Shown here: in pieces, positions 45,650 to 54,799 of the stretch
Position numbering within the stretch: the first letter of the stretch is position 1
Layout: each line of letters starts with the position of its first letter
Origin: Methylobacterium sp. CB376
GTDB lineage: Bacteria > Pseudomonadota > Alphaproteobacteria > Rhizobiales > Beijerinckiaceae
DNA length: 64,000 nucleotides
Direction: 5' to 3'
Assembly: GCF_029714205.1 (NCBI RefSeq)
Contig: NZ_CP121648.1
Location: 4,031,001-4,095,000, forward strand
Notes under the pieces: generated by a model
The model's input: only the letters and a program-made list of their open reading frames with translations
Database searches by the model: none
Told to the model about the DNA's origin: nothing
Translations under genes and position numbers: made by a program

Positions 45650-46180
45650 ATGAAACCAAGCTCTGACCCGATCAGCATTGCTGAAGGAAACGATCAGGCG
45701 AGCTCTGATCGTCATGCGGAACGGCATTCCGAGACGTCTGTGAGGTCGACTGCAGCGGTAGAGCTGTCGGAGTCCTCCCAGACTATCCCGATTGCGGAAG
45801 AAACCGCCCGGATCGACAAGCGCGTGGTCGAGACGGGGCGGGTGCGGGTGCGGACCCACGTCGCGCTGAGCGAGCAGGTGCTGCGCGAGACCCTGCGCAG
45901 CGACGCCGTCGGGGTGAGCCGCGTCCCGATCGACCGCGTCATCGCCGAGGGCGAGCCGGCCCCTCAGGTTCGCACCGAGGCGGGGGTGACCATCATCCCC
46001 GTCCTGGAAGAGGTCCTCGTGGTCGAGAAGCGCCTCATCCTCAAGGAGGAGGTGCATATCCGCCAGACGACCCGGGGGGAGGACGTGGAGCTCCCCGTCA
46101 CCCTGCGCCGCCAGCACGCGACCATCGAGCGTCTCCGGCCCGATGGCACCCCCAACCCCGATTCCCCCACGGAGGAGTAG
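45650..46180 (+). CDS. DUF2382 (YsnF/AvaK) stress-type protein
   Basis: 176 aa. The DUF2382 domain is visible: TIPIAEETARIDKRVVETGR, VRVRTHVALSEQVLRETL, IDRVIAEGEPAPQV and later EEVLVVEKRLILKEEVHI. A short acidic N-terminal tail precedes it. The family is induced by stress in other bacteria. ATG 45650 is assumed (an upstream in-frame start at 45530 would add a non-homologous tail). It precedes the second DUF2382 gene by 3 bp. Confidence 0.75.
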   Translation: MKPSSDPISIAEGNDQASSDRHAERHSETSVRSTAAVELSESSQTIPIAEETARIDKRVVETGRVRVRTHVALSEQVLRETLRSDAVGVSRVPIDRVIAEGEPAPQVRTEAGVTIIPVLEEVLVVEKRLILKEEVHIRQTTRGEDVELPVTLRRQHATIERLRPDGTPNPDSPTEE

Positions 46181-46183
46181 AGT

Positions 46184-47101
46184 ATGTCGCAGACCATCAC
46201 GGCCCTCTTCGACAGCCGCCGCGAGGCCGAGGCCGCCATCGAGCGCGTCGTCGCGCTCGGCGTGCCCCGCACGAGCATCCGCCTCTCCCCGGAGACGCAG
46301 AGCAGCACCACGGCGACGGGCACGTCCTACGACCATCGCCGGGACGAGGGCGGCTTCTGGGCGTCCCTGAAGGACATCTTCATGCCCGACGAGGACCGCT
46401 ACGCCTACGCCGAGGGCATGAGCCGGGGCGGCACCATGGTGATCGTCACGGCCGAGCCGGGCGATGCCAGCCGGATCGCGGACGTGCTCGAGGGCGCGGG
46501 CGCGGTGCACATGGACGAGCGCGAGGCGGCGTGGCGCCGCGAGGGCTGGACCGGCTACCCCGCCGCCGCCTCGGGCACGACCGCGACGGCGCGGGGCGCC
46601 ACCGCGTCGGGCACCGCGACCGCCCGCACCACCGCGGCGACCGGCGCCGCGACCGCGCGCGGCGGCACGGCGACCGGCGCGACCGTGGGCCGCGACGAGA
46701 CGATCCCGGTGGCCGAGGAGCGGCTGCGGGTCGGCAAGCGGGTGGCCGAGGCCGGCCGCGTGCGGGTGCGTTCCTACGTGGTCGAGACGCCCGTGCAGGA
46801 GCAGGTGGGCCTGCGCGAGGAGCGCGTCCATCTCGAGCGCCGGCCGGTGGACCGGGCGCCGACCCAGGCCGACGAGCGGCTGTTCGCCGAGCGGACGATC
46901 GAGGCCGCCGAGCGGGCCGAGGAGGCGGTGGTCTCGAAGGACGTCCGCGTGAAGGAGGAGATCGGGCTGCGCAAGGACGTCGAGCAGCGCACCGAGACCG
47001 TCTCCGACAAGGTCCGTCGGACCGAGGTCGAGATCGAGGACGAGCGCGGCAAGGTCACCCGCACCGGCACGACGGACACCCCCACCACGCCGCGGCGCTG
47101 A
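46184..47101 (+). CDS. DUF2382 protein with N-terminal GSP-type stress domain
   Basis: 305 aa. N-terminal alpha/beta domain like general stress protein 17M (TITALFDSRREAEAAIERVV, GMSRGGTMVIVTAE), an Ala/Thr-rich linker (about 125-165, TATARGATAS), and a C-terminal DUF2382 domain (IPVAEERLRVGKRVAEAG, EQVGLREERVHLERRP). Coupled to the upstream paralogue. The linker is low-complexity. A hairpin follows at 47129-47156. Confidence 0.85.
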   Translation: MSQTITALFDSRREAEAAIERVVALGVPRTSIRLSPETQSSTTATGTSYDHRRDEGGFWASLKDIFMPDEDRYAYAEGMSRGGTMVIVTAEPGDASRIADVLEGAGAVHMDEREAAWRREGWTGYPAAASGTTATARGATASGTATARTTAATGAATARGGTATGATVGRDETIPVAEERLRVGKRVAEAGRVRVRSYVVETPVQEQVGLREERVHLERRPVDRAPTQADERLFAERTIEAAERAEEAVVSKDVRVKEEIGLRKDVEQRTETVSDKVRRTEVEIEDERGKVTRTGTTDTPTTPRR

Positions 47102-47128
47102 CCGGCCCGTTCGCGATCCCGCTTCCCG

Positions 47129-47156
47129 CCCGGGCCGCGCCACGGCGCGGCCCGGG
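47129..47156 (+). terminator. hairpin after DUF2382 operon
   Basis: Perfect 12-bp stem CCCGGGCCGCGC / GCGCGGCCCGGG with CACG loop, 27 bp after the stop. Confidence 0.6.
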
Positions 47157-47279
47157 TGTGGCCGCGCCACAACGGTGCCGCCCGCGCGCGCGCCGACGCC
47201 TCGTCCGCTCTGGGCGAGGCGTTTCGCTGCCGTTAACCAGCGTGACAGCACGATGACACGGGCGGCGGGATGAACGGGG

Positions 47280-47576
47280 ATGCGCCACATCCAGGTTGAG
47301 GACGGATTGCGCCTGCGCTTTCCGGGGCGGGACGCGAGCTTCCAGGAAGGCGTGGAGATCGGGCTGCTGGTCGCGCAGCTCGCGCAGCAGGGCGGCCGCA
47401 GCTTCACGCGCCTGCTCTCGAGCGCCAGCCTCGATCAGGCGCGCAGCGTGGCGCGCGGCTTCGGCTGCGCGATCGAGGTCGTCGCGGAGCAGGACGGGGT
47501 GAGCGAGGTGGTGGTCTCCTCCGGGCGGCGCCGGCCCGTCCTGACCGTGGTGCCGGGCGGCCTGCGGACGGCGTAG
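47280..47576 (+). CDS. small hypothetical protein, 98 aa
   Basis: Starts MRHIQVEDGLRLRFPGRDASF, with FQEGVEIGLLVAQLAQQGGR and SSGRRRPVLTVVPGG. Codon use is as in neighbours, with a weak GGCGGG upstream. No domain recognised; cytosolic mixed alpha/beta composition. Confidence 0.6.
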   Translation: MRHIQVEDGLRLRFPGRDASFQEGVEIGLLVAQLAQQGGRSFTRLLSSASLDQARSVARGFGCAIEVVAEQDGVSEVVVSSGRRRPVLTVVPGGLRTA

Positions 47577-47764
47577 GAGCCCGCGCGACGGGTTCGGGCG
47601 CGAGCGCCGGATCGGACAAGACGCCACCGCTCGGATATCCTCCGCATCGACGCGCGGGAGCGTCCACGGCCATCCGGTCCGCGCGGTCGTCGGCGCCGGC
47701 CTCACGGCGAGCTTGACCATTCCCCTGCGTCGCCGGACAACCGAGCCGGGACAGGAGACAGGTC

Positions 47765-48613
47765 ATGATCTCACGCCGGGATATCGCCTCCCTGGTCGGC
47801 ATGGGCGCCCTCGCCGGGGGAGCGGCGGCCGTGGCCGCGCCAGCCGCCGCCCAGCCGACGGCCGGAGAGACCACCTTCGAGCGCGTCCGCCGCACCCGGA
47901 AGCTGCGCATCGGCGCGGTGAACGGCGGCGCCCCCTACTATTACAGGGACCTCGCCAGCGGCCAGTGGAAGGGCTTCTACATCGACATCTGCAAGGCCCT
48001 GGCCGACGAGCTCGAATGCGAGCTCGACGTCACCGAGACCACCTGGGGCAACTCCGTCCTCGACCTGCAGGCCGGCAAGACCGACGTGTTCTTCGGCCTG
48101 AACCCGACGCCGAAGCGCGCCCTGGTCGTGGACTTCTCGGTCCCGGTCTTCGCCAACGCCTTCACGTTCATCACCCGGAAGGGCTTCGAGAGGAAGACCT
48201 GGGCGGAGATGAACGATCCGGCCGTGCGCATCGCGGTCGATGCCGGCTCGTCGCACGACGCGGTGGTGACGCGGCTCGCCCCGAAGGCCCAGATCACCCG
48301 GCTCAAGGGGGCGGACGACGCCACCGCCGCCCTCCAGGCCGGGCGGGTCGACGCCCAGTGCCTCGTCTTCATCCTCTCCCTCACCGTCCTCAAGAAGAAC
48401 CCCGCCCTCGGCCAGTTCACGCTGCCGACGCCGATCTTCTCGACCACCTCGAACGCCGGCTTCCGGCGCGAGGCCGACAAGACGTGGCGCGACTACGTCA
48501 GCACCTGGATCGAGTTCAACAAGGGCATGGGCTTCATCCGCTCGGCGATCATCGGCAACCTCGAATCCGCCGGGGTGACCGAGGCCGATTTCCCGCCGGG
48601 CGTGTCGATCTGA
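47765..48613 (+). CDS. amino-acid ABC transporter substrate-binding protein (family 3)
   Basis: 282 aa. Tat-like twin-arginine start (MISRRDIASLVGMGALAGG) and signal end near 31. Ligand-binding fold with KLRIGAVNGGAPYYYRD, WKGFYIDICKALADELECEL, DVFFGLNPTPKRALVVDFS. First gene of a six-gene operon with permease, ATPase, SDR, enolase-type enzyme and flavoprotein, so its ligand is probably the substrate of those enzymes. Confidence 0.9.
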   Translation: MISRRDIASLVGMGALAGGAAAVAAPAAAQPTAGETTFERVRRTRKLRIGAVNGGAPYYYRDLASGQWKGFYIDICKALADELECELDVTETTWGNSVLDLQAGKTDVFFGLNPTPKRALVVDFSVPVFANAFTFITRKGFERKTWAEMNDPAVRIAVDAGSSHDAVVTRLAPKAQITRLKGADDATAALQAGRVDAQCLVFILSLTVLKKNPALGQFTLPTPIFSTTSNAGFRREADKTWRDYVSTWIEFNKGMGFIRSAIIGNLESAGVTEADFPPGVSI

Positions 48614-48635
48614 GCGGCCGGCCCGGGGGCGCGGC

Positions 48636-49298
48636 ATGTACGTGTGGGATTTCGGCGTCCTCTGGGGCTACCGCTGGCTGCTCCTCAACGGGCTCGCCGT
48701 GACGGTGGCCTTCACGGCCGGCATCGTCGCCCTCGGTCTCGCCGTCGGCCTCGTCGGCGGGCTCGCCAGCCTGTCGCGCCTCGCTCTCGTGCGCGGCCTC
48801 GTCCTCGGCTTCGTGGAGATCTTTCGCTGCACCCCGGTCCTGGTGCAGCTGATCTGGTTCTACTACGCCCTGCCGATCCTCACGGGCCTCGAGATGTCGC
48901 CGGTCACGGCCTCGCTCCTCGCCCTGTCCTGCTACGGCGGCTCGTTCTACGCCGAGATCATCCGGGCCGGCATCGTCTCGATCGATGCCGGCCAGGGCGA
49001 GGCCGGCGCCGCCCTCGGCATGACCCCGGGCCAGACCATGCGCCGGATCATCCTGCCGCAGGCCTTCCGGCGCATGGTCCCGCCGCTGATGAACCAGTCG
49101 ATCATCCAGCTCAAGAACACCTCGCTCGTTTCGGTGCTGGCGGTGCCCGACCTCGTCTACCAGGCGCAGGTGGCGGCCCATGACAGCTACCGGCCGCTCG
49201 AAACCTACACGGCGGTGGCGGTGGCCTATTTCGTGATCCTGTTCCCGCTGACCGTCCTGGTGCGGATCGGCGAGCGCCGGCTCGGAGCGGGCGCGTGA
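48636..49298 (+). CDS. amino-acid ABC transporter permease
   Basis: 220 aa, five predicted TM helices (LLLNGLAVTVAFTAGIVALGL, VSIDAGQGEAGAALG; EAA loop GAALGMTPGQTMRRIILPQAF; LKNTSLVSVLAVPDLVYQAQ). His/Glu/Gln-type permease. Follows binding protein by 22 bp; 4-bp overlap with the ATPase. Confidence 0.9.
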   Translation: MYVWDFGVLWGYRWLLLNGLAVTVAFTAGIVALGLAVGLVGGLASLSRLALVRGLVLGFVEIFRCTPVLVQLIWFYYALPILTGLEMSPVTASLLALSCYGGSFYAEIIRAGIVSIDAGQGEAGAALGMTPGQTMRRIILPQAFRRMVPPLMNQSIIQLKNTSLVSVLAVPDLVYQAQVAAHDSYRPLETYTAVAVAYFVILFPLTVLVRIGERRLGAGA

Positions 49299-50086
49299 CC
49301 GCCGCGCCCAAGATCGAGATCGCCGGGCTGCGCAAGAGCTTCGGAGCCGTTCCGGTGCTGAGGGGGGTCGACCTCGCAGTCCCGGCCGGCGGGGTCGTCG
49401 CCCTGATCGGCCCCTCCGGCTCGGGCAAGTCGACGCTCCTGCGCTGCATCAACCTCCTGGTGGTGCCGGATGGCGGGACGATCCGGGTCGGCGAGACGCG
49501 CTTCGCCTTCGGGCCCGGCGCGACCCTGCCGGGCGCGAGGCCGCTGGCGGCGTTCCGCGCCCGCACCGGCATGGTCTTCCAGCACTTCAACCTGTTCCCG
49601 CACCGGACCGTGCTCGGCAACGTGACCGAGGCGCTCGTCACGGTCCGGCGCCTGCCGAAGCCGGAGGCGGAGGCGCGGGCGATGGCGCAGCTGCGCAAGG
49701 TCGGGCTCGCCGAGCGGGCCGCGCAGCATCCGGCCACGCTGTCGGGCGGCCAGAAGCAGCGCGTCGCCATCGCCCGGGCGCTCGCCATGGAGCCCGAGGT
49801 GATGCTGTTCGACGAGGCCACCTCCGCCCTCGATCCCGAACGCGTCGGCGAGGTGCTGGGCGTGATCCGGGACCTCGCCGCGGAGGGTATGACGATGGTG
49901 CTGGTCACGCACGAGATCGCCTTCGCGCGGGAGGTGGCCGACCGCGTGGTCTTCCTGCGCGACGGCGTCGTGGTCGAGGAGGGCCCCGCCCGCGAGGTCA
50001 TCGACGCGCCGCGGGATCCCGCCACGCTGAGCTTCCTCGGCCATTTCCACCGAGGGCGCCTGCCCTTCCCGGGGGCGGGCGCGTGA
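49295..50086 (+). CDS. amino-acid ABC transporter ATP-binding protein
   Basis: 263 aa ATPase of GlnQ type. Walker [23 protein letters not shown], signature LSGGQKQR, Walker B VMLFDEATSALDPE (Ala for the usual Pro of DEPTS), switch VLVTHE. Starts with GTG overlapping permease and ends 4 bp into the SDR gene. Confidence 0.9.
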   Translation: MTAAPKIEIAGLRKSFGAVPVLRGVDLAVPAGGVVALIGPSGSGKSTLLRCINLLVVPDGGTIRVGETRFAFGPGATLPGARPLAAFRARTGMVFQHFNLFPHRTVLGNVTEALVTVRRLPKPEAEARAMAQLRKVGLAERAAQHPATLSGGQKQRVAIARALAMEPEVMLFDEATSALDPERVGEVLGVIRDLAAEGMTMVLVTHEIAFAREVADRVVFLRDGVVVEEGPAREVIDAPRDPATLSFLGHFHRGRLPFPGAGA

Positions 50087-50832
50087 CGCCGGCGGTGACC
50101 CGCGCCACCCTCGTCACCGGGGCCGCGAGCGGCATCGGCCGGGCGACGGCCCTGCGCCTCGCCGCTCCCGGCGCCGGGCTGCTCCTCGCGACCCGGGCGA
50201 ATGCGGAGGGGCTCGCCGCCGTCGCGGCGGCGGCCCGCGCCGCGGGGGCGGCCGTCGCGACGCGGATCGCCGACGACGCCGCGCCGGAGACCGCCGCATC
50301 CCTCGCCCGGGCGGCGGCGGACGCGTTCGGGCGCCTCGACGCCCTGGTCGCGGTGGCCGGGAGCGCCCGGCGCGGGCGGGTCCTCGACCTTCCGCCCGCC
50401 CTGCCCGGGCGCGACGAGGCGGACGCCTTCCTGCGGCTCGTGGCGGCCTGCCGGCCGCTCCTCGCCGCCGCCGCCGCGCCGCGGGCCGTCGCCGTCTCCT
50501 CCTTCGTGGCCCACGCGATCCGCCCCGGGCTCACGCCCTTCGCGGCGACGGCGCTCGGCCGGGCGGCGCTGGAGACCGCGGTGCGCCTGCTCGCCCTCGA
50601 ACTCGCCCCGGAGGGGATCTGCGTGAACGCGGTCGCGCCCGGGCTGATCGCCAAGGACGACCCGGCCGCCGGCAAGCTCGGGGCGGAGGCGAGGGCGCGG
50701 ACCATCGCGGCCGTGCCGCTCGGGCGCGTCGGGCGGCCCGACGAGGTCGCGGCCGTGCTCGCCTTCCTGGCCTCGGAGGCCGCCTCCTACGTCACCGGGC
50801 AGGTCTGGCACGTCGATGGAGGCTTGGCGTGA
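50083..50832 (+). CDS. short-chain dehydrogenase/reductase
   Basis: 249 aa. Rossmann TGAASGIGRATALRLA, AVAGSARRGRV (in place of NNAG), and C-terminal FLASEAASYVTGQVWHVDGG. The usual catalytic YxxxK is not evident: the expected region reads FAATALGRAALETAVR, with no Tyr before the helix, so catalysis may be altered or the Tyr lost. Part of the importer operon (overlaps both neighbours). Confidence 0.83.
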   Translation: MTPAVTRATLVTGAASGIGRATALRLAAPGAGLLLATRANAEGLAAVAAAARAAGAAVATRIADDAAPETAASLARAAADAFGRLDALVAVAGSARRGRVLDLPPALPGRDEADAFLRLVAACRPLLAAAAAPRAVAVSSFVAHAIRPGLTPFAATALGRAALETAVRLLALELAPEGICVNAVAPGLIAKDDPAAGKLGAEARARTIAAVPLGRVGRPDEVAAVLAFLASEAASYVTGQVWHVDGGLA

Positions 50833-51956
50833 GCGCGCCCGTGATCGACCGCATGCGGCTGTTCCCGATCGAGAGCCCGATCCGCATGGCCCGGCTGCAG
50901 GGCGTCGGGACCGTCGAGGGCGCGGTCACGCGCGTCCTCCTCGACCTCACCGCCAGCGACGGCGTGGTCGGCTGGGGTGAGGCGGCGCCCTGGGCGGTCT
51001 TCACCGGCACGCCCGAGGCCGCCTTCGCGGCCCTCGACCGCTACCTGCGCCCGCTGGTGCTCGGCGCGCCCGTGCGGCGCATCCGGGCCCTCGGCGCGGC
51101 GATGGACCGGGCCCTGGTCGGCCATGCCGAGGCCAAGCTCGCGGTCGAGACGGCCCTGTTCGACATCCTCGGCCGCCAATCCGGGCTCTCGGTGGCGGAC
51201 CTGCTCGGGGGCCGCGTCCGCGACACGATCCCGCTCTCCTTCTCCATCGCCGATCCCGACTTCGCCGCCGATCTCGACCGGATGCGGGCCATGGTCCCGG
51301 CCGGCGCCCGCATCGTCAAGGTCAAGACCGGCATGCGGGAGCACCGCCGGGAGATGGCGCGGCTGGAGGCGATCCGGGCCGAGTTCGGCGCCGCCCTCGA
51401 CCTGCGCGTCGACGACAACCAGGCCCTCGCGCCCTTCGGGGCGATCCGGCTGCTGCGCGACGTCGAGACGCTGGCGCCGACCTTCATCGAGCAGCCGGTC
51501 GCCCGCGGCCACCTCGCCGCGATGACCTCCCTGGCGGCCGCCCTCGACACCCCGATCCTGGCCGACGAGAGCTGCTTCGACGCGAGCGACCTCGCGCAGA
51601 TCGTGCGGCTCGGCGCGGCGGACGCGATCTCGGTCAAGCTGATGAAGACCGGCGGCCTGCTCAAGGCGCAGGGGCTGATGGCGCTCGCCGACGCGGCAGG
51701 CCTGCCCGGCTACGGCGGCACGCTGTGGGAGGGCGGCGTCGCGCTCGCGGCCGGGACCCAGTTCATCGCCGCGACCCCGGGCGTCTCGCTCGGATGCGAG
51801 TTCTACATGCCCCACCACGTCCTCATCGAGGACGTGCTGGAGACGCGGGTGGAGAATCGCGGCGGCGAGGTCGTCGTGCCGGACGGCCCGGGCCTCGGCA
51901 TCACCGTGTCGGAGCACGCGGTGCGGGCGAATGCCCGCGTGCGCGCGCAGGCCTGA
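50829..51956 (+). CDS. enolase-superfamily enzyme (muconate-lactonising/MR type)
   Basis: 375 aa. Capping domain (residues about 1-130) and modified TIM barrel. Catalytic pattern of the MLE subgroup: VKVKTGM (KxK), VDDNQA (metal Asp), FIEQPV (metal Glu), ILADES (metal Asp) and SVKLMKTGG (opposite Lys). Enzymes of this kind in amino-acid operons include dipeptide epimerases, proline-betaine racemases and cis-3-hydroxyproline dehydratases. The importer and DAO flavoprotein beside it favour an amino-acid-derived substrate. Confidence 0.85.
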   Translation: MSAPVIDRMRLFPIESPIRMARLQGVGTVEGAVTRVLLDLTASDGVVGWGEAAPWAVFTGTPEAAFAALDRYLRPLVLGAPVRRIRALGAAMDRALVGHAEAKLAVETALFDILGRQSGLSVADLLGGRVRDTIPLSFSIADPDFAADLDRMRAMVPAGARIVKVKTGMREHRREMARLEAIRAEFGAALDLRVDDNQALAPFGAIRLLRDVETLAPTFIEQPVARGHLAAMTSLAAALDTPILADESCFDASDLAQIVRLGAADAISVKLMKTGGLLKAQGLMALADAAGLPGYGGTLWEGGVALAAGTQFIAATPGVSLGCEFYMPHHVLIEDVLETRVENRGGEVVVPDGPGLGITVSEHAVRANARVRAQA

Positions 51957-51963
51957 GCGCGCG

Positions 51964-53235
51964 ATGTCCCTCCACGTCGCCGTCATCGGCGCCGGCATCG
52001 TGGGTGCGGCGACCGCCCTCGACCTCGTGCGCGCCGGCTGCCGGGTCACGCTGATCGAGCCGGGCGAGCCCGGCGGCGCGCAGGCGGCGAGCTACGGCAA
52101 CGGCGCCTGGATCAGCCCCGGCTCGATCGTGCCGATGGCGCTGCCGGGGACCTGGCGCAGGGTGCCGGGCTACCTCCTCGACCCGGCCGGCCCGCTGACG
52201 ATCCGCTGGGCCGACCTGCCCCGTCTCGCGCCCTGGCTGGCGCGCTTCCTCCTCGCCGGGCGGAGCGTGGCGGCGGTGGAGCGGACGGCGCGGGCCCTGG
52301 CGCCGCTCCTGGCGGACGCGCCCTCCCGCCACGCGGCCCTGGCCGCCGGGATCGGCCGGCCCGACCTGATCCGGCGCGAGGGGCTGCTCTACGCCTATCC
52401 GGACCGCGCCGCCTTCGCGGCGGAGGCCCTGGCCTGGCGGCTGCGCCGCGACAACGGCCTGTCCTGGGTCGAACTCGGCCCCGAGGACCTGTCCCGGCGC
52501 GTGCCCTGCCTGTCCGGGCGCTACGGCTTCGGCGTCCTGATCGAGGAGGGCGCCCACTGCGTCGATCCGGGCGGCTACGTCGCGGCCCTGGTCGCCGAGG
52601 CGGTCGCGCGGGGCGCCGTCCTCGCCCGGATCGCGGCGCGGGATTTCCGCGTCGCGGCGGGCCGCCTGCGGGCCGTGATGACCGAGGCGGGCGAGATCCC
52701 CTGCGATCGGGCGGTGATCGCCGCGGGGATCGGGGCGGGGCGCCTCGCGCGCCTCGCCGGCGACCGGGTGCCGCTCGCGAGCGAGCGCGGCTACCACGTG
52801 GTGGTGCCCGCGCCGCGCGCGGCCCCGCGCATCCCGATCATGCCGAGCGACGGCCGGATGGCGAACACCTTGACGACGCAGGGCCTGCGCCTCGCCGGAC
52901 AGGTGGAGCTCGCCCGCGTCGAGGCGGCGCCGGACTGGCGCCGGGCCGCGATCCTGCTGCGCCACGCGAACGCCGCCTATCCGGACCTGCGCGCCACGCC
53001 GGAGGAGAGCGCGCGCTGGATGGGGCATCGCCCCTCCACTCCCGACGGCCTGCCGGTGATCGGCCCCGCCTCTTCCACGCCCGACATCGTGCACGCCTTC
53101 GGGCACGGCCATGTCGGGCTGGCCGCCGGGCCGATCACCGGCCGGGCCGCCGGCGCCCTCGCCCGCGGCGCGGCGCCCCCGCTCGACATCGGTCCCTACG
53201 CGGCGCGGCGCTTCCGCCGCTGGCCGGGGGCCTGA
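51964..53235 (+). CDS. D-amino-acid dehydrogenase-like flavoprotein (DAO family)
   Basis: 423 aa. FAD fold VAVIGAGIVGAATALDLVRAG, then ASYGNGAWISPGSIVPMALP as in DadA, and C-terminal GHGHVGLAAGPITGRAAGALA. Probably oxidises a D-amino or imino acid to feed the respiratory chain. Last gene of the operon, 7 bp after the enolase-type gene. The stop codon TGA is the first three bases of repeat copy E. Confidence 0.86.
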   Translation: MSLHVAVIGAGIVGAATALDLVRAGCRVTLIEPGEPGGAQAASYGNGAWISPGSIVPMALPGTWRRVPGYLLDPAGPLTIRWADLPRLAPWLARFLLAGRSVAAVERTARALAPLLADAPSRHAALAAGIGRPDLIRREGLLYAYPDRAAFAAEALAWRLRRDNGLSWVELGPEDLSRRVPCLSGRYGFGVLIEEGAHCVDPGGYVAALVAEAVARGAVLARIAARDFRVAAGRLRAVMTEAGEIPCDRAVIAAGIGAGRLARLAGDRVPLASERGYHVVVPAPRAAPRIPIMPSDGRMANTLTTQGLRLAGQVELARVEAAPDWRRAAILLRHANAAYPDLRATPEESARWMGHRPSTPDGLPVIGPASSTPDIVHAFGHGHVGLAAGPITGRAAGALARGAAPPLDIGPYAARRFRRWPGA

Positions 53236-53346
53236 TCCGGGATCCGCTCGATCGAAGCGGGTCCCGGATCCGGCGCCCGCGCGGCGCCTGAGCGCGGCGC
53301 TTGAGCGACGCCGACACCCGCATGGCGAACCAATCAAACGGATGGC
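53233..53346 (-). repeat. palindromic intergenic repeat, copy E (inverted)
   Basis: Starts TGATCCGGGATCCGCTCG at the end of the flavoprotein gene; hairpin 53233-53271; core with duplicated unit (GGCGCCTGAGCGC, GGCGCTTGAGCGAC), ending in AACGGATGG. Compared with copy C the segment with CATCTCCCATTTCGG is missing. Confidence 0.78.
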
Positions 53347-53544
53347 GTATGAGGCGCGGGCGGCGAGCCGGCCGGTTTGCGTCCTCGCGCTCCCCGCCTG
53401 CCGGGCCCGTCTCCGGCCCGCGCGATTGAGCCAGCGGGGCGGGGGAGATCCGGGGCAGCGGGGCGCGTCCCTCCGGCGAGTGCGAGGATGAGCGGCGCGC
53501 CGTCCCGTGGGCGGGCCGTCGCCACCCAGGATCGGGCCGCCGTC

Positions 53545-54795
53545 CTACTCCGCCGCCACCCGCAGGGCGGGCGCGGCGGCGAAGCCGGCCTTGCCCGCAT
53601 AGCCGCTGACGATCGCCTGACGCTCGGCGTGGCTCATCACCGCGTCGATCGCCGAGAAGCCCGCCGGGGCGCGCTTCTCCACCTCGTCGATCACCCGCTC
53701 GGGGCCGCCCTTGCGGTTGAGGAGCACGATCTCGGCCGTCTTCGGCCGGCGCTCGGCCTCGTAGGCCAGGAGCGCCTGGGCCGGGTGCTCGGCCCGGGCG
53801 AGCGCGTCGGCGAGCGCCCGCGCGTCCAGGATGGCCTGCGAGGCGCCGTTCGAGCCGACCGGGTACATCGGATGGGCCGCGTCCCCGAGCAGGGTGACTC
53901 GCCCGTGCGTCCAGCGCGGCAGCGGGTCGCGGTCGCACATCGGGTACTCGAAGGCCTGGGGCGTGGCCTCGACCAGCCCGGAAAAATCGAAATCCGGGAG
54001 CGTGAAGCGGCGCGCGAAGGGCAGCACCGTCGCGCGCTGGGCCGGGCGCGACCAGCTCTCCTTCGGGGGCGGCGAGACGCGCCCGTCCGCCACCTTGGCG
54101 AGCACGACCCAGTTCATCAGCTGGCGCCCGTCCTCGGCCTCGGCGATCGGGTAGAGCACGCACTTGCCGCCCATGCCGCCGCCGATCGCCATGGTGCGCC
54201 CGTCGCCCCAGGGGGCCCAGGGCGCGGCGCCCCGCCACATCAGCACGCCGTTCCAGCAGGGCGGCCCCTCGTCCGGGTAGAAGCGGCGGCGGGCGACCGA
54301 GTGGATCCCGTCCGCCGCGATCAGCACGTCGGCCCGCACCGTGCGCCCGGCCCCGCCCCGCACCGCGTCGGTGAAATGCGCCGTGACCCCGCCCTCGTCC
54401 TCCAGGAAGCCGGACAGCGCGAGGCCAGTGCGCACGGCCTCCCCGCCCAGGCGCTCCCGCACGGCCGCGTCCAGCACGCCCTGGAGGCGCCCGCGATGGA
54501 TCGAGAATTGCGGCACCGGATGGCCCGCATGGGTGCCGCGCAGCTCGCGCCAGACCTCCTGGCCCTGGCGGTTGTAGTAGCGCAATTCCCGGGTGCGGAT
54601 CGCCACCCGGTCGAGGGCGGCGAGCAGGCCGAGATCGGCGAGTTCGCGGATCGCGTGCGGCAGGGTGTTGATGCCGACCCCGACCTCGCGCACCTGCGCG
54701 GCCTGCTCGTAGATCTCGGCCCGGATGCCGCGCCGGTGCAGCATCAGGGCGGTGGCGAACCCGCCGATCCCGGCGCCGACGATGACGACGCGCAT
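53545..54795 (-). CDS. flavin-dependent monooxygenase (PhzS-like)
   Basis: 416 aa class A flavin monooxygenase. FAD motif IVGAGIGGFATALMLHRRG, DG motif LIAADGIHSVARRR, and LLGDAAHPMYPVGSNGASQAI. The long GVGINTLPHAIRELADLGL and MWRGAAPWAP are as in the PhzS/5-methylphenazine-carboxylate monooxygenase group, so an aromatic N-heterocycle or phenol is possible. It is preceded by a cupin 4 bp away (same operon) and near the Liv importer in the same direction. Confidence 0.86.
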   Translation of the reverse strand: MRVVIVGAGIGGFATALMLHRRGIRAEIYEQAAQVREVGVGINTLPHAIRELADLGLLAALDRVAIRTRELRYYNRQGQEVWRELRGTHAGHPVPQFSIHRGRLQGVLDAAVRERLGGEAVRTGLALSGFLEDEGGVTAHFTDAVRGGAGRTVRADVLIAADGIHSVARRRFYPDEGPPCWNGVLMWRGAAPWAPWGDGRTMAIGGGMGGKCVLYPIAEAEDGRQLMNWVVLAKVADGRVSPPPKESWSRPAQRATVLPFARRFTLPDFDFSGLVEATPQAFEYPMCDRDPLPRWTHGRVTLLGDAAHPMYPVGSNGASQAILDARALADALARAEHPAQALLAYEAERRPKTAEIVLLNRKGGPERVIDEVEKRAPAGFSAIDAVMSHAERQAIVSGYAGKAGFAAAPALRVAAE

Positions 54796-54799
54796 GGCC

